DNA of 57,584 bases, taken from the NCBI RefSeq assembly GCF_000334155.1, contig NZ_ANNK01000127.1, forward strand, positions 1-57,584, read 5' to 3'. Each line of letters opens with the position of its first letter. Position 1 is the first letter of the stretch. The DNA is from Halalkalibacterium ligniniphilum. Lineage in GTDB: Bacteria > Bacillota > Bacilli > Bacillales > Bacillaceae_D. This document shows positions 46,979 to 55,824 of the stretch, piece by piece. The notes under the pieces are model-generated. The model saw nothing but the letters and a program-made list of their open reading frames with translations, did not search any database and had not been told where the DNA came from. Both the position numbers and the translations under genes were made by a program.

Positions 46979-47887
46979 TTATTTTTTAAACCGTGTCGCT
47001 ATGAATATACCAACAAAAATAAGCACCCCACCAATCCCTTGTGCAAAAGTCAGATTTTCATTTATGAGGAAAACCCCTAATATTGCTGCAAAAACTGGAG
47101 TTAAATTCATATAGACTGAACACCTAGAAGCACCTATTAAATAAACAGAGCGATTCCAAAAGAGAAAGGAGAAAATGGATGGAAATACACCTAAGTAGAG
47201 GAGCCCTGCCCAATGAAGATGAGTAGCCACAGCAAACACGTTCTCATACTTTACCCATTCATAAACGGTAAAAGGGATTAGCAAAAAAACAGCAATGATT
47301 GAACTGTACCCAAAAAGAGCGATCGGGTGAACATTTAGTTTCTTTCGCATCAATAGAATGGAGTAAACTGCCCAAGACAACACGCCACCTAACATGACCA
47401 CATCCCCAAAATTCCATTGAACCGCAAGTAACCTTACGATACTACCATCGAACATCACCCAAACAACACCAAGCATTGAAACAATGACAGCAAAGATGAT
47501 TCTTCCCTTTGGTACTTCCTTTATGATAACGAATGACAAAAACATGATAAAAATGGGGGATAAGCTATTTAAAATCGCTACATTAATAGCAGATGTGTAA
47601 GATAGCGCCCAATAAGACATGAAATTATATCCAATCACTCCTGTTAATGCAAACCAGAAAAAGAGAGGTAAATGTTTTTTTACCTGTCCCCATTCTTTTT
47701 TTAAGGGTTCAAAGATAAACGGCAAAATGATTAGTACTGAAAGGAGAATTCGTAAAAATGAAATCGTTACGGGACTAAACTCAGGTGCCAAATAACGCCC
47801 TACAACCGCATTTCCACCCCAGAAAAATGTAGCAAACGTCAATAATATCGTTGGATAATTCCAAGTCTGCCGAATGACTCCACCCAT
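46979..47887 (-). CDS. EamA/DMT-family transporter 1
   Basis: A 302-residue drug/metabolite transporter with ten membrane segments in two EamA repeats. The first repeat has FFWGGNAVVGRYLAPEFSPV and the GYNFMSYWALSYTSAINVAI helix; the second carries GASRCSVYMNLTPVFAAILG and ends IATRFKK. Such carriers export amino acids or small metabolites or take them up; direction and substrate cannot be read from sequence. The ATG follows AAAGGTGTGAGGCT. It lies 29 bases downstream of a second, different EamA gene. Confidence 0.9.
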   Translation of the reverse strand: MGGVIRQTWNYPTILLTFATFFWGGNAVVGRYLAPEFSPVTISFLRILLSVLIILPFIFEPLKKEWGQVKKHLPLFFWFALTGVIGYNFMSYWALSYTSAINVAILNSLSPIFIMFLSFVIIKEVPKGRIIFAVIVSMLGVVWVMFDGSIVRLLAVQWNFGDVVMLGGVLSWAVYSILLMRKKLNVHPIALFGYSSIIAVFLLIPFTVYEWVKYENVFAVATHLHWAGLLYLGVFPSIFSFLFWNRSVYLIGASRCSVYMNLTPVFAAILGVFLINENLTFAQGIGGVLIFVGIFIATRFKK

Positions 47888-47916
47888 AGCCTCACACCTT
47901 TTAACTTTCCTATTTT

Positions 47917-48843
47917 TTAAAAGATCACAACAACATTAATTCCAATTAAAACTAACACCCCACCAACGATCGTTCTAAGGGTGATATTCTCTGCATTTTT
48001 TAACAAGAAATAGCTTAAAGGCGTAACAAGGATCGGTGTAGATAATGTAATTAAGTTCGCAATGGAAATAGGAATGTAAAACATGGAGCTAATTAAAAAA
48101 ATTTGAGCGCTGATCGTACAAATTCCACTTAAACAATAAAGCTTTAAAGCGAAACGGTCGGCTTCCTTCAACGTTGTAAAAATATTTTTTGTTTTTAAAC
48201 TAAAGACCATGTGAAAACCGAGTCCAACAATGGCACCAAGTAAAGCACCTAGAATCGGTTCATTCCAGTCTTGAACTGCTACACCACGAAGAATGTTACT
48301 TACTGCATAGGATAATGCGCTAAGCAAGGCAATCCAAACCCCTGGCATGATATAGTCTTTCAGTGAATGAAGGTTAGCAAAGCGTACCAAATCTTTTCGT
48401 AAGGCGTGTCTTTGTTGTGAAGGAACATAACTAATTGTTAACAACCCTGAAATCATTAAAAAAATTGAAATCCAATCTGTATAGGTTAAACGCTCACCTA
48501 ATAGTAACCCTGCAATAATAACCGTGAAAATGGGATTACTTACTTGGAACATACTCGCTTTCGAAGGCCCAATTTTAATAATCGTTTCAAAAAATAGCCA
48601 CCTGCCCAAATACGTAGAAAAAAAACCGGCTAATAGAAATAGAAAAAACGCCGGCCAATGAATCATAAAACTACTTTCTCGAATCACTAAATGTCCAATA
48701 AATAACAAACTAGCAAATAGAACATTTACAGTGATCGATATTAAAAAACCAACTTTTATATTGAGAAGTCCAGAAGCAATTTTTGTCAAAATAATGTTTA
48801 TTGAAAATAATACTAATGCGATGATGGCAAAAAGCTCTCCCAT
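47917..48843 (-). CDS. EamA/DMT-family transporter 2
   Basis: A 308-residue ten-segment transporter with two EamA domains. Family features include FFSTYLGRWLFFETIIKIGPSKASMFQVSNPIFTVI in the first half and PISIANLITLSTPILVTPLSYFLLKNAE in the second. It is not a recent duplicate of its neighbour; the two differ throughout. The ATG follows GAGGGGAGAAGAATCC. It begins 27 bases after the Gfo/Idh gene, so it is in the same transcript and may move a pathway substrate or intermediate. Confidence 0.9.
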   Translation of the reverse strand: MGELFAIIALVLFSINIILTKIASGLLNIKVGFLISITVNVLFASLLFIGHLVIRESSFMIHWPAFFLFLLAGFFSTYLGRWLFFETIIKIGPSKASMFQVSNPIFTVIIAGLLLGERLTYTDWISIFLMISGLLTISYVPSQQRHALRKDLVRFANLHSLKDYIMPGVWIALLSALSYAVSNILRGVAVQDWNEPILGALLGAIVGLGFHMVFSLKTKNIFTTLKEADRFALKLYCLSGICTISAQIFLISSMFYIPISIANLITLSTPILVTPLSYFLLKNAENITLRTIVGGVLVLIGINVVVIF

Positions 48844-48870
48844 GGATTCTTCTCCCCTCGATTATCAACT

Positions 48871-50052
48871 TCACACAGGAACCTGATAATCTAAAATTAT
48901 CTCTTTCTTTAATTCTGCAGATCTTAATGAAGCGATACAGACTTCTAAATTCGCCCTTGCCCAACGTCCGTCATGGATAATAGGTGCATCATTTACAATG
49001 GCCTCATACATTTCATTTAATACAACATCTCTCCCATTAGTTGTTGTTGGTATCAAAATTTCCTCTTTTTCATTTTCACCATAAACAAAAATTCCATTGG
49101 GAGATTGACGGATATCGCCTCTTTCACAGCTAACGATCGTTAGACCAAAGAAGGGGTGATTTTTCGGTTTTTGTTGCTTTGTCGCCTTAGATGATGATTG
49201 ATAGCCACGACTATTTTTTTGTTTGATTTCATCCATTGGTGACATCGTTCTTTTTATTTGCTTCCTAGCGTTTCCATAGGGCTCGTTACTTCGAACAGGC
49301 CCACCTTCCCCCAGCCCGTTTGTTAATTCGGTCGAATGAAAATGGTCATAGCCATTATAAATGGCTGTAGCTGTAACGCCATTTTCAAACTCCATCCAGA
49401 CAGAGTGGCTCCCTTCTGTATCACGCTCTTTATCCCATCTCCCTGTTGAAGCGCGAACACTGCGAACCTTTCCACCACCTAAAAAGCGAATGATATCAAA
49501 CTGATGTGAGCCTTGTCTAAATGTAACCCCTCCCCCTAATGAGGTGTTTAGTTCTTCAGGCGTTCGTGGTCGATAGATCCAGTCGTTGTAATAAAGATTA
49601 TGGATCATCCGTACATCACCAATTTGTCCACTATCAATGACTTTTTTCATCTCAATAATTGGTAACTCAAAGCTATGCGAATGACCAACGAGAAGATGAG
49701 CATCGTTTCTTTCACAAATATCAATCATTGACGTAGCTTCATCCAGTGACGTAGCCATTGGCTTTTCGACAATAACGTGCTTTCTGTTTTCAGCAGCTAT
49801 AAAGACATGCTCTTTGTGTAGTTCCGTCGGTGTTGCAATATAAATTACATCAATCTCATTGCTTTCACACATCGCCTCAACCGACTCATAAGCCCTAGCC
49901 TGAAAGTCTTTTTCAAACTCTTCCCGACGTTTTTTGTCCCGAGTTGCTGCAGCTGATACCTTCATTTTTGGATGTCTTTCAACATAAGAAATAAATTCTG
50001 TTCCTGCAATACCAAGTCCTGCTATTCCAACTCTTATTTCTCGTTCTCTCAT
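48871..50052 (-). CDS. Gfo/Idh/MocA dehydrogenase resembling phthalate-dihydrodiol dehydrogenase
   Basis: A 393-residue NAD(P)-dependent oxidoreductase. The Rossmann start IRVGIAGLGIAGTEFISYVE is followed by VIYIATPTELHKEHV and the VIVEKPMATSLDEA motif with the catalytic lysine. The middle block GGGVTFRQGSHQFDIIRFLGGGKVRSVRA is the pattern I associate with the Pht4-like subgroup (4,5-dihydro-4,5-dihydroxyphthalate dehydrogenase). ATG 50052 follows GGGGTGGGAGG; the six residues before it are not conserved. It lies 18 bases behind the class II aldolase gene. A sugar-acid or inositol substrate remains possible. Confidence 0.72.
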   Translation of the reverse strand: MREREIRVGIAGLGIAGTEFISYVERHPKMKVSAAATRDKKRREEFEKDFQARAYESVEAMCESNEIDVIYIATPTELHKEHVFIAAENRKHVIVEKPMATSLDEATSMIDICERNDAHLLVGHSHSFELPIIEMKKVIDSGQIGDVRMIHNLYYNDWIYRPRTPEELNTSLGGGVTFRQGSHQFDIIRFLGGGKVRSVRASTGRWDKERDTEGSHSVWMEFENGVTATAIYNGYDHFHSTELTNGLGEGGPVRSNEPYGNARKQIKRTMSPMDEIKQKNSRGYQSSSKATKQQKPKNHPFFGLTIVSCERGDIRQSPNGIFVYGENEKEEILIPTTTNGRDVVLNEMYEAIVNDAPIIHDGRWARANLEVCIASLRSAELKKEIILDYQVPV

Positions 50053-50070
50053 CCTCCCACCCCTAAACAA

Positions 50071-50790
50071 TTAAGATAAAAACCTTGATAACTTGTGCAC
50101 TAAGTATTGCCAGTTCCAATGGGCATTGAACTTTGTTCCTAAATCAGGTAATTCATCAAAGTCTTCAGCTGGTATCTCGTCAGGCTCAAAGCCTGTTTTC
50201 ATTGCTTCTAACGTAATCGTAGCGAGCTGATTAAAGTTGATTGCTTGGACGGTCGCTTCCTCTACACTATGTCCAGTCACTGTAATTCCATGGCCCTTTA
50301 ACAAGCAAATATCTCGCTCCCCCATTGCTTCCATCATTTTACTCGCTAATTCAGACCGAGTAATTAAATAGGAGTGACCAAAAATAGGGATTCCTGCTTT
50401 TGCCATCCGGGCTGCTGGAATATTAAACGCCCCAAATATTGGCTTTAGCGGAAGATTTGATATCCCACAAATGAGCGCATGAGGCGGATGGGCATGGATC
50501 ACACATTGAACCTCTTCTCTTCTTTTATAAATTTCACCATGGATTGGAAGTTCATTAGGGGGTTTATGGTCAACTAACGTCTCACCCCTTCCATCAAAAT
50601 CAACAACCTTAATATCATTTGCTGTCGTATACAAAAGCCCCTTTTCCTCAGGTCCTCGACAGCGTATGAGCATTCGATTTTCTCCTATTTTCACACTCAC
50701 ATGACCGAGAATTCCTTCCACTAATCCTTCCATTGCTAGAATTTGACAAGATTTTGCAACCTTTTCTTTTAACTCGTCAATCGAAGACAT
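50071..50790 (-). CDS. Class II aldolase/adducin-family protein, possible dihydroxyaryl-acid decarboxylase
   Basis: A 239-residue zinc enzyme of the AraD/FucA fold. Metal ligands are seen in CVIHAHPPHALICG (two His) and LLKGHGITVTGHS (third His); the catalytic acidic residue fits the Glu of ELPIHGEIYKRR, and GLVEGILGHVSVKI is the phosphate/substrate loop. Besides sugar-phosphate aldolases, this fold includes dihydroxyphthalate decarboxylases, and the neighbouring ring-hydroxylating oxygenase and dehydrogenase favour that use. ATG 50788-50790 follows GAGGGGAAG; a TTG 24 bases upstream is a poorer start. Confidence 0.72.
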   Translation of the reverse strand: MSSIDELKEKVAKSCQILAMEGLVEGILGHVSVKIGENRMLIRCRGPEEKGLLYTTANDIKVVDFDGRGETLVDHKPPNELPIHGEIYKRREEVQCVIHAHPPHALICGISNLPLKPIFGAFNIPAARMAKAGIPIFGHSYLITRSELASKMMEAMGERDICLLKGHGITVTGHSVEEATVQAINFNQLATITLEAMKTGFEPDEIPAEDFDELPDLGTKFNAHWNWQYLVHKLSRFLS

Positions 50791-50841
50791 ACCCACTTCC
50801 CCTCTCCAAACCAATTAGTATGGCTATTTTTCAGCAAATTC

Positions 50842-51042
50842 TTATTCCTCTAGTTCCTGTGCCACAAATTGCTTTAACTCTTTCACTTCTCCTTGCCAAT
50901 TGCATTCGTCACACCAAAAAAAATAGACGGTTTCATTTAGCTTCCAAAATTCATTTGTAAAACTATAGGTTTTATTTGTTAATGAGTTGCCACAGTGTGT
51001 ACAATACTTAACTGGAAAGATAATTTCCTTTATCTTCGACAT
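50842..51042 (-). CDS. Small zinc-ribbon or rubredoxin-like protein
   Basis: A 66-residue protein with two Cys-x-x-Cys knuckles, VKYCTHCGNSL near residue 14 and WCDECNWQGEV near residue 45, joined by an aromatic stretch. The layout is that of a zinc ribbon or rubredoxin, one metal bound by four cysteines. The ATG follows a very strong AGGAGGAGG. It stands between the Rieske oxygenase gene and the aldolase-type gene. No ferredoxin or reductase for the oxygenase is in the window, so an electron-carrier role is conceivable; a subunit or regulatory role is equally open. I do not recognise a named family. Confidence 0.7.
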   Translation of the reverse strand: MSKIKEIIFPVKYCTHCGNSLTNKTYSFTNEFWKLNETVYFFWCDECNWQGEVKELKQFVAQELEE

Positions 51043-51085
51043 ACGTAACCTCCTCCTCTAGCATCTCATCGACTTCTTAATAAAT

Positions 51086-51127
51086 GAGCCCTCTATCGAC
51101 CATCTACTGTCTAAACAAAGAGGGCTC
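51086..51127 (-). terminator. Hairpin behind the Rieske oxygenase gene
   Basis: GAGCCCTCT pairs with AGAGGGCTC over a 24-base loop, followed on the minus strand by ATTTATT. It may reduce read-through into the downstream half of the island. Confidence 0.6.
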
Positions 51128-51142
51128 TCAACTTTTTATTAC

Positions 51143-52399
51143 CTATACTTTTTCTAGTTTTTTTCTTCCCTTACATATATCGATAATCTCATCAATATTC
51201 GGTGCATATCGTGTATTCCAATCCTTCGCTACCCCTGTAAGAAGCTCGCCTTCATCATATTTGTTTTCTTCTTGAGGCAATGCAATAAATTGTGCTTTTT
51301 CATAGTCTCGAATCACGCATTTCGGATCCTCACCATCCTGCACTCGTTTCATCTCATTCATTAACATTTTGCGGTACATAATGATTCCTTTATCAGATGT
51401 ACCAAGCTTCTCCGTTGTCCGATCAGCAATTTCTCCTTGCGTCACCCATGCCATCATATCTTGGCCATCGATGTAATCCGTGATAAACTTCCCCTTATCA
51501 TCTTTTAATGGGCATTCATAAAGTGTAATGGGATAATCCTTTGGAATCTCCACCCCATCCTTTGGAATAAAACACGTATACCAAAAGTGCAATGTCGTTT
51601 TATCATCAATTGGTACACGAATTTGGAATGAATGGGCTCCTCCATCCCCTACACGTAACATATTCGGAAAGACCACAGGGTGTCCAATCCGCCAATCCTC
51701 GCTTTCCTCTGTCTGTCCTTCAAGAATTCTCCGCTTAATAATGCCGTATTCAAATTCATCGAATCCAATTTTGACATGGTGTTTACTAATTGGCCACTCA
51801 GTTGCAGGACGCCCTTCCTTCTCAAAAATGTGCTGGAAATAGCGTCCGTGTAACCACTCTAAATGAGTAGGGTCCATTGAATTTTCCATAATCTGCAACC
51901 AATTACATGGAATGATTTGATAACCGATTGTTCTGATAACATTTTCCTCAACAAACAAGTCATACTTCGGAAGCTCTGGAGCCGGCTTAGGACCCATGTA
52001 AGCAAAAACTAGTCCGCCTAATGACTGCACTTCATATGAAGTGATTTTAATTCGGTCTTTAAAGGTGCTGTTTTCTGGTTCATTGGGCTGTTCTGTACAA
52101 GTTCCATCATTTTTGAAACACCAGCCATGATATTGGCAGCGAATCCCTTCGTCTTCTGGAATCCCATATTCAAGTGATACACCTCGATGGGGACATCGTT
52201 CTTGAACAAGACCTAAAGCCCCATTTCGATTACGGAATAAAACCAAATCTTCTCCAAGAATTTTTACTTTTTTTGTCGCTCTCTCTCCTATTTCCGATTC
52301 AGCTGCAATTGGGTGCCAGTACCGTCGAAGTAGTTCACCCATAGGCGTTTCTGGACCTACACTTGTTAAGAGGTTGTTATTTTCTGCTGATAAAACCAT
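51143..52399 (-). CDS. Rieske-type ring-hydroxylating oxygenase, phthalate-dioxygenase-like
   Basis: A 418-residue oxygenase component. The Rieske [2Fe-2S] ligands are Cys69 and His71 (ERCPHRGVSLEYG) and Cys88 and His91 (IRCQYHGWCFKNDG). The mononuclear iron site shows MENSMDPTHLEWLHG with His179 and His184. The C-terminal DGQDMMAWVTQGEIADRTTE and LGTSDKGIIMYRKMLMNEM are the pattern of the phthalate 4,5-dioxygenase/vanillate-type group, which has no beta subunit. It would add O2 to an aromatic carboxylate, needing a reductase that is not in this window. The ATG follows AAGGAGTGAGAG. It is 24 bases downstream of the TAXI binding-protein gene. Confidence 0.85.
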   Translation of the reverse strand: MVLSAENNNLLTSVGPETPMGELLRRYWHPIAAESEIGERATKKVKILGEDLVLFRNRNGALGLVQERCPHRGVSLEYGIPEDEGIRCQYHGWCFKNDGTCTEQPNEPENSTFKDRIKITSYEVQSLGGLVFAYMGPKPAPELPKYDLFVEENVIRTIGYQIIPCNWLQIMENSMDPTHLEWLHGRYFQHIFEKEGRPATEWPISKHHVKIGFDEFEYGIIKRRILEGQTEESEDWRIGHPVVFPNMLRVGDGGAHSFQIRVPIDDKTTLHFWYTCFIPKDGVEIPKDYPITLYECPLKDDKGKFITDYIDGQDMMAWVTQGEIADRTTEKLGTSDKGIIMYRKMLMNEMKRVQDGEDPKCVIRDYEKAQFIALPQEENKYDEGELLTGVAKDWNTRYAPNIDEIIDICKGRKKLEKV

Positions 52400-52423
52400 T
52401 TACTCTCACTCCTTATTTGTAAT

Positions 52424-53500
52424 TTAGTCTAATACACCAATTTCTTGAAAATAGAGTTCAGCCCCTGGATGTAGGGTTGCAGGAGCAACATTTGCCATTT
52501 GCTCAGGTGTAATTTCGGATACGTTTTGATGAAGGGCGCGATACTTTTCAATGTTTTCAACAATGGCACGGGTAATGGTATACGCCTCTTCCACAGACAT
52601 CTCAGAATCTACTAGTAAAAATGCACTTGCGAATGAAGTAGAAACATCCTCTTCTTGCCAATCATACGTCCCTGCTTCAATCAAACCAGGTGCTAATCCC
52701 ATCTTTTCTGCAAGAACTTGTTGAGCATTCGCATCGAGTTCTAGCAGCATAATATCTGTAGAGGTAGACAATTCTTGAAAGGCAGAATCCGGTGCAAAAA
52801 CAGGTACACCAACCAAATCAGCCCGATTATTTCGCATTAATTCACTTCCTGGACGATACGGTTCATAGAAAATACTGCCACCCCACGATTCAATATCCTC
52901 GTAGGTAAAACCATAGGCTTCAAAAATGGTTCGATTCACCGTTTCAGAAAGGTTTCCACGTTGGTTAACAGCCGCTCTCAAAGGAACCTCTTTCTCTTTA
53001 ATATCTGCAAGTGACGTAATGCCGTGTTGTTCAGCAAATCTTTTGGAAATCACAACCTGTACTGGTGAGTTATCATACAAAGACAATAGGGCTGTTACCT
53101 CATCCAATGGTTCATTAAAAGGCTCTTGCCCATTTAGCCCAGCCATTACTTCAAAGTTAAAGGCAATACCAAGTGGAACTTCACCTCTAGAAACATTAAC
53201 AATGTTCCCCACCCCACTACCCGTTTCATAGCTATATTGTAAATTCGGTACTTCTTCCCCAATTAAACTACCAATCCCCTCACCAAGCATCGACCAAAAT
53301 CCTCCAGCCGACCCTCCAACTGTTGTTAAAGTGAGAGTATCAACAGGAGTAACATTCCCTGTAACTTCTTCTGTTTGATTTTCATTTCCCTCTTCATTCG
53401 AATCGGATGAAACTTGATCAGAAGCTCCTCCTCCGCCACAGGCACTGATAAAAATCAAAGAAACAGCTAGTAATAAAGTGAACCAAACTTTCTTTTTCAC
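52424..53500 (-). CDS. TRAP-TAXI solute-binding lipoprotein
   Basis: A 358-residue TAXI-family extracytoplasmic binding protein. The signal peptide ends in the lipobox LIFISACGGGG, so the mature protein is a membrane lipoprotein. The family features LTLTTVGGSAGGFWSMLGEGIGSLI and NIVNVSRGEVPLGIAF are present near residues 56 and 107, with LRAAVNQRGN in the second lobe. It delivers a carboxylate-type solute to the TRAP permease encoded 27 bases upstream in the same transcript. The start is GTG at 53500 after GGGGTG. The ligand is not identifiable from sequence, but the neighbouring oxygenase suggests an aromatic acid. Confidence 0.88.
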   Translation of the reverse strand: MKKKVWFTLLLAVSLIFISACGGGGASDQVSSDSNEEGNENQTEEVTGNVTPVDTLTLTTVGGSAGGFWSMLGEGIGSLIGEEVPNLQYSYETGSGVGNIVNVSRGEVPLGIAFNFEVMAGLNGQEPFNEPLDEVTALLSLYDNSPVQVVISKRFAEQHGITSLADIKEKEVPLRAAVNQRGNLSETVNRTIFEAYGFTYEDIESWGGSIFYEPYRPGSELMRNNRADLVGVPVFAPDSAFQELSTSTDIMLLELDANAQQVLAEKMGLAPGLIEAGTYDWQEEDVSTSFASAFLLVDSEMSVEEAYTITRAIVENIEKYRALHQNVSEITPEQMANVAPATLHPGAELYFQEIGVLD

Positions 53501-53527
53501 TATAAATACACCCCATTCATTCGTTTT

Positions 53528-55468
53528 TTATAACGTATTTGGCTGCTCAGTCCCTACCTTCTCCTCAGTAAAAGAAGCGGGAACTTTCCAGTGATAACGG
53601 AAAATATACAAAACAAATATTGCTGCTGTTATCAAATTTAAAATCAGATTTGGATAAATCATTGAAAGCGCTACCAAGAATAAGAATGCTCTTTCAACCC
53701 ATTTTAGTTTTACTCGTAAATACCCTTCCATACTTGCAGCTAGGGCATATACACCTACGACAGCAGTAAGTGCAGTTATACTAATTTGCCATACACTGCC
53801 TTGCATAAGCAAACTTGGATGGTACACAAACATGAACGGGAGAATAAAACCGACTGACGCTAATTTTGTTGCTTGAACACCAACTGTTAAAGGATTTGCA
53901 TTCGCTATCCCCGCTGCCGTAAAGGAGGCAACCCCTACTGGTGGTGTTATTGCAGAAAGTGCACAGAAAAAGAGTAAAAACAAATGTGTTTGTAACAAAG
54001 GAAGCCCTAGTTGTAGTAACGCTGGAGCAACAAGTGTCGCTACAAGGACATAGGCTGATGGGGTAGGCATTCCCATTCCAAGGATGATACAAATGAAAGC
54101 GCCTACAATTAATGATAAAAATATCGCTTCACCCGTTACTGTGAAAATTAAAGATGTAAATTTTCCAGCAAGCCCTGTTAAATTTATGACACCAATAATA
54201 ATCCCCGCTGCCGCCGTTGCTACGGTTAAAGGCGCAATATGGTAAACAACATCTGTAAAAATTTCTTTGATGTCTCTAAAGCTAATTCTTGTAGTTTTTT
54301 TAATAAAGCTGATTAGAAAGGTAGCAATAATCCCATACGTTGCTGCTAAGGAAGGTGTATATCCTTGCTCCATCGCCCAAACTAATATAATCACTGGAAA
54401 TGCATAAAAATAACCAGCACGGATTGTTTTAAATAAATTAGGAATCTCACTTTTCGGCATTCCAACCATTCCAAGCTTCACTGAACGGAAATGAACTTGG
54501 AAATAAACCCCTAAATAGTAGAGTATCGCACTTAATAGAGAGGCAACGATGATTTCAAAATAAGAAATACCTGTAAATTCAGCCATCAGGAAAGCAACCG
54601 AGCCCATAATTGGCGGCAAAATAGTCCCTCCTGAGGACGCACTGGCCTCTACTGCTGCGGCATACTCTGGTTGATACCCTTTTGCTTTCATATTAGGAAT
54701 TGTAATTGAACCAGTTGCAGCTACATCTGCTGTCGGGCTTCCAGAAATACTACCAAACGCTGCAGAGGTTGTTACGGAAACTTTTGCTAATCCCCCCACA
54801 CGTCTACCAACCAATGCAGCACAAAAGTCAATAATAAATTGACCGGCACCAGACTTCTTGAAAAAGTAACCAAAGGTGATAAATAAAAACGCATAGGTTG
54901 CTGCTACTTGAACAGGTGCACCAAATACACCATTTGTCGTGAAAATCAATTCCTCTAGAATACGCTCATTTGAAAGTTCGCGGTGGCCAAACCTGCCTGG
55001 AAGAACATGACCGACGTACGCGTACAATAATCCGATAACAAGGATTGACGTTAACCCAAAGCCGAGTGTTCTTCTACAAAGTTCCAAGACACCGATAAGA
55101 ATGATTAGACCAGCAATCATTTGTAAGGCAGATAACGAATCTAATCCGCTCACCCTTGTCAAAAAGTAATCCATGTTCCATACAATATACATACAAGCTA
55201 GAAAAAAGAGAAAGGCAGATGTTAAATCAAACGCAGAAGGATTTTTCCTTATTTTTTTTGTGCCACGCGTTGTTAAAAACGCCAGAGGAAGAATAAATCC
55301 GACAAAAATGACACTGTAGTGATACGGACTCATATTGCCAATGCCACCTAACCATAACGTAAAAGCCGAAATAACCAAGGCGAAGGTAATAAAAATATAA
55401 TAGTAAATTCCTGTTGGTAATTCTCGATGACCTTCTCGAAACAAAAAATTAAACAAGCTACTTCGCAT
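53528..55468 (-). CDS. TRAP transporter fused permease (4TM/12TM)
   Basis: A 646-residue permease with the small and large TRAP subunits fused, as usual for TAXI systems; about 16 or more membrane segments. Signature stretches are SAAFGSISGSPTADVAATGSITIPNMKAKG, EASASSGGTILPPIMGSVAFLMAE and LGMGMPTPSAYVLVATLVAPAL. It drives solute import with a sodium or proton gradient. ATG 55468 lies nine bases after GGGGGTG; a GTG 12 bases upstream overlaps that site. First gene of the island operon, divergent from the IclR regulator, so its promoter lies in the shared intergenic region. Confidence 0.9.
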   Translation of the reverse strand: MRSSLFNFLFREGHRELPTGIYYYIFITFALVISAFTLWLGGIGNMSPYHYSVIFVGFILPLAFLTTRGTKKIRKNPSAFDLTSAFLFFLACMYIVWNMDYFLTRVSGLDSLSALQMIAGLIILIGVLELCRRTLGFGLTSILVIGLLYAYVGHVLPGRFGHRELSNERILEELIFTTNGVFGAPVQVAATYAFLFITFGYFFKKSGAGQFIIDFCAALVGRRVGGLAKVSVTTSAAFGSISGSPTADVAATGSITIPNMKAKGYQPEYAAAVEASASSGGTILPPIMGSVAFLMAEFTGISYFEIIVASLLSAILYYLGVYFQVHFRSVKLGMVGMPKSEIPNLFKTIRAGYFYAFPVIILVWAMEQGYTPSLAATYGIIATFLISFIKKTTRISFRDIKEIFTDVVYHIAPLTVATAAAGIIIGVINLTGLAGKFTSLIFTVTGEAIFLSLIVGAFICIILGMGMPTPSAYVLVATLVAPALLQLGLPLLQTHLFLLFFCALSAITPPVGVASFTAAGIANANPLTVGVQATKLASVGFILPFMFVYHPSLLMQGSVWQISITALTAVVGVYALAASMEGYLRVKLKWVERAFLFLVALSMIYPNLILNLITAAIFVLYIFRYHWKVPASFTEEKVGTEQPNTL

Positions 55469-55824
55469 TTTACATTTCACCCCCGTTAATGAAAACTGAT
55501 AATTCTAAAATTTATGATTTTTTAGCTTATTGACATTTTAATCCCTTTATAAGAGATGAACAATTAAAGTTTCCCGCTATATGCAAAATTAATTTAAATT
55601 TTTTCTTAATCAGCACATTTTTTTTCGACAAAATCCGACAGTAAAAATAAATGTATCTAGAATAATCAGTTTTTAATCTTCAATATTCCAACTAATCGTA
55701 TTTAACACGTCACCAATGATAATTTTTTCATAATTCTAATTTTTATGTTATATTATTGTTTATAGGGAACAAAATGAAAATATATTGCTTTATGTGGAAA
55801 TAAAACGACGAGCGAGGTGTAGGG
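55469..55824. other. Divergent regulatory region of the island, 356 bases
   Basis: Very AT-rich. On the plus strand TATATT near 55747-55760 could be the -10 for the IclR gene. The minus-strand promoter of the TRAP-Rieske operon must also lie here but no consensus -35/-10 pair stands out, which fits an activator-dependent promoter. No clear IclR palindrome was found by eye. Confidence 0.4.

Noticed and set aside
48871-50052. Second copy of iolU (inositol dehydrogenase)
   Set aside because: Both are Gfo/Idh proteins, but the middle and C-terminal parts differ completely and this one carries the long insert and the RQGSHQFDIIRFLGG block of a different subgroup.
53664-53677. TGAAAGCGCTACCA, a cre-like sequence
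   Set aside because: It lies near the 3' end of the TRAP permease coding region, mismatches the consensus at one arm base, and is not near a promoter; most likely chance.
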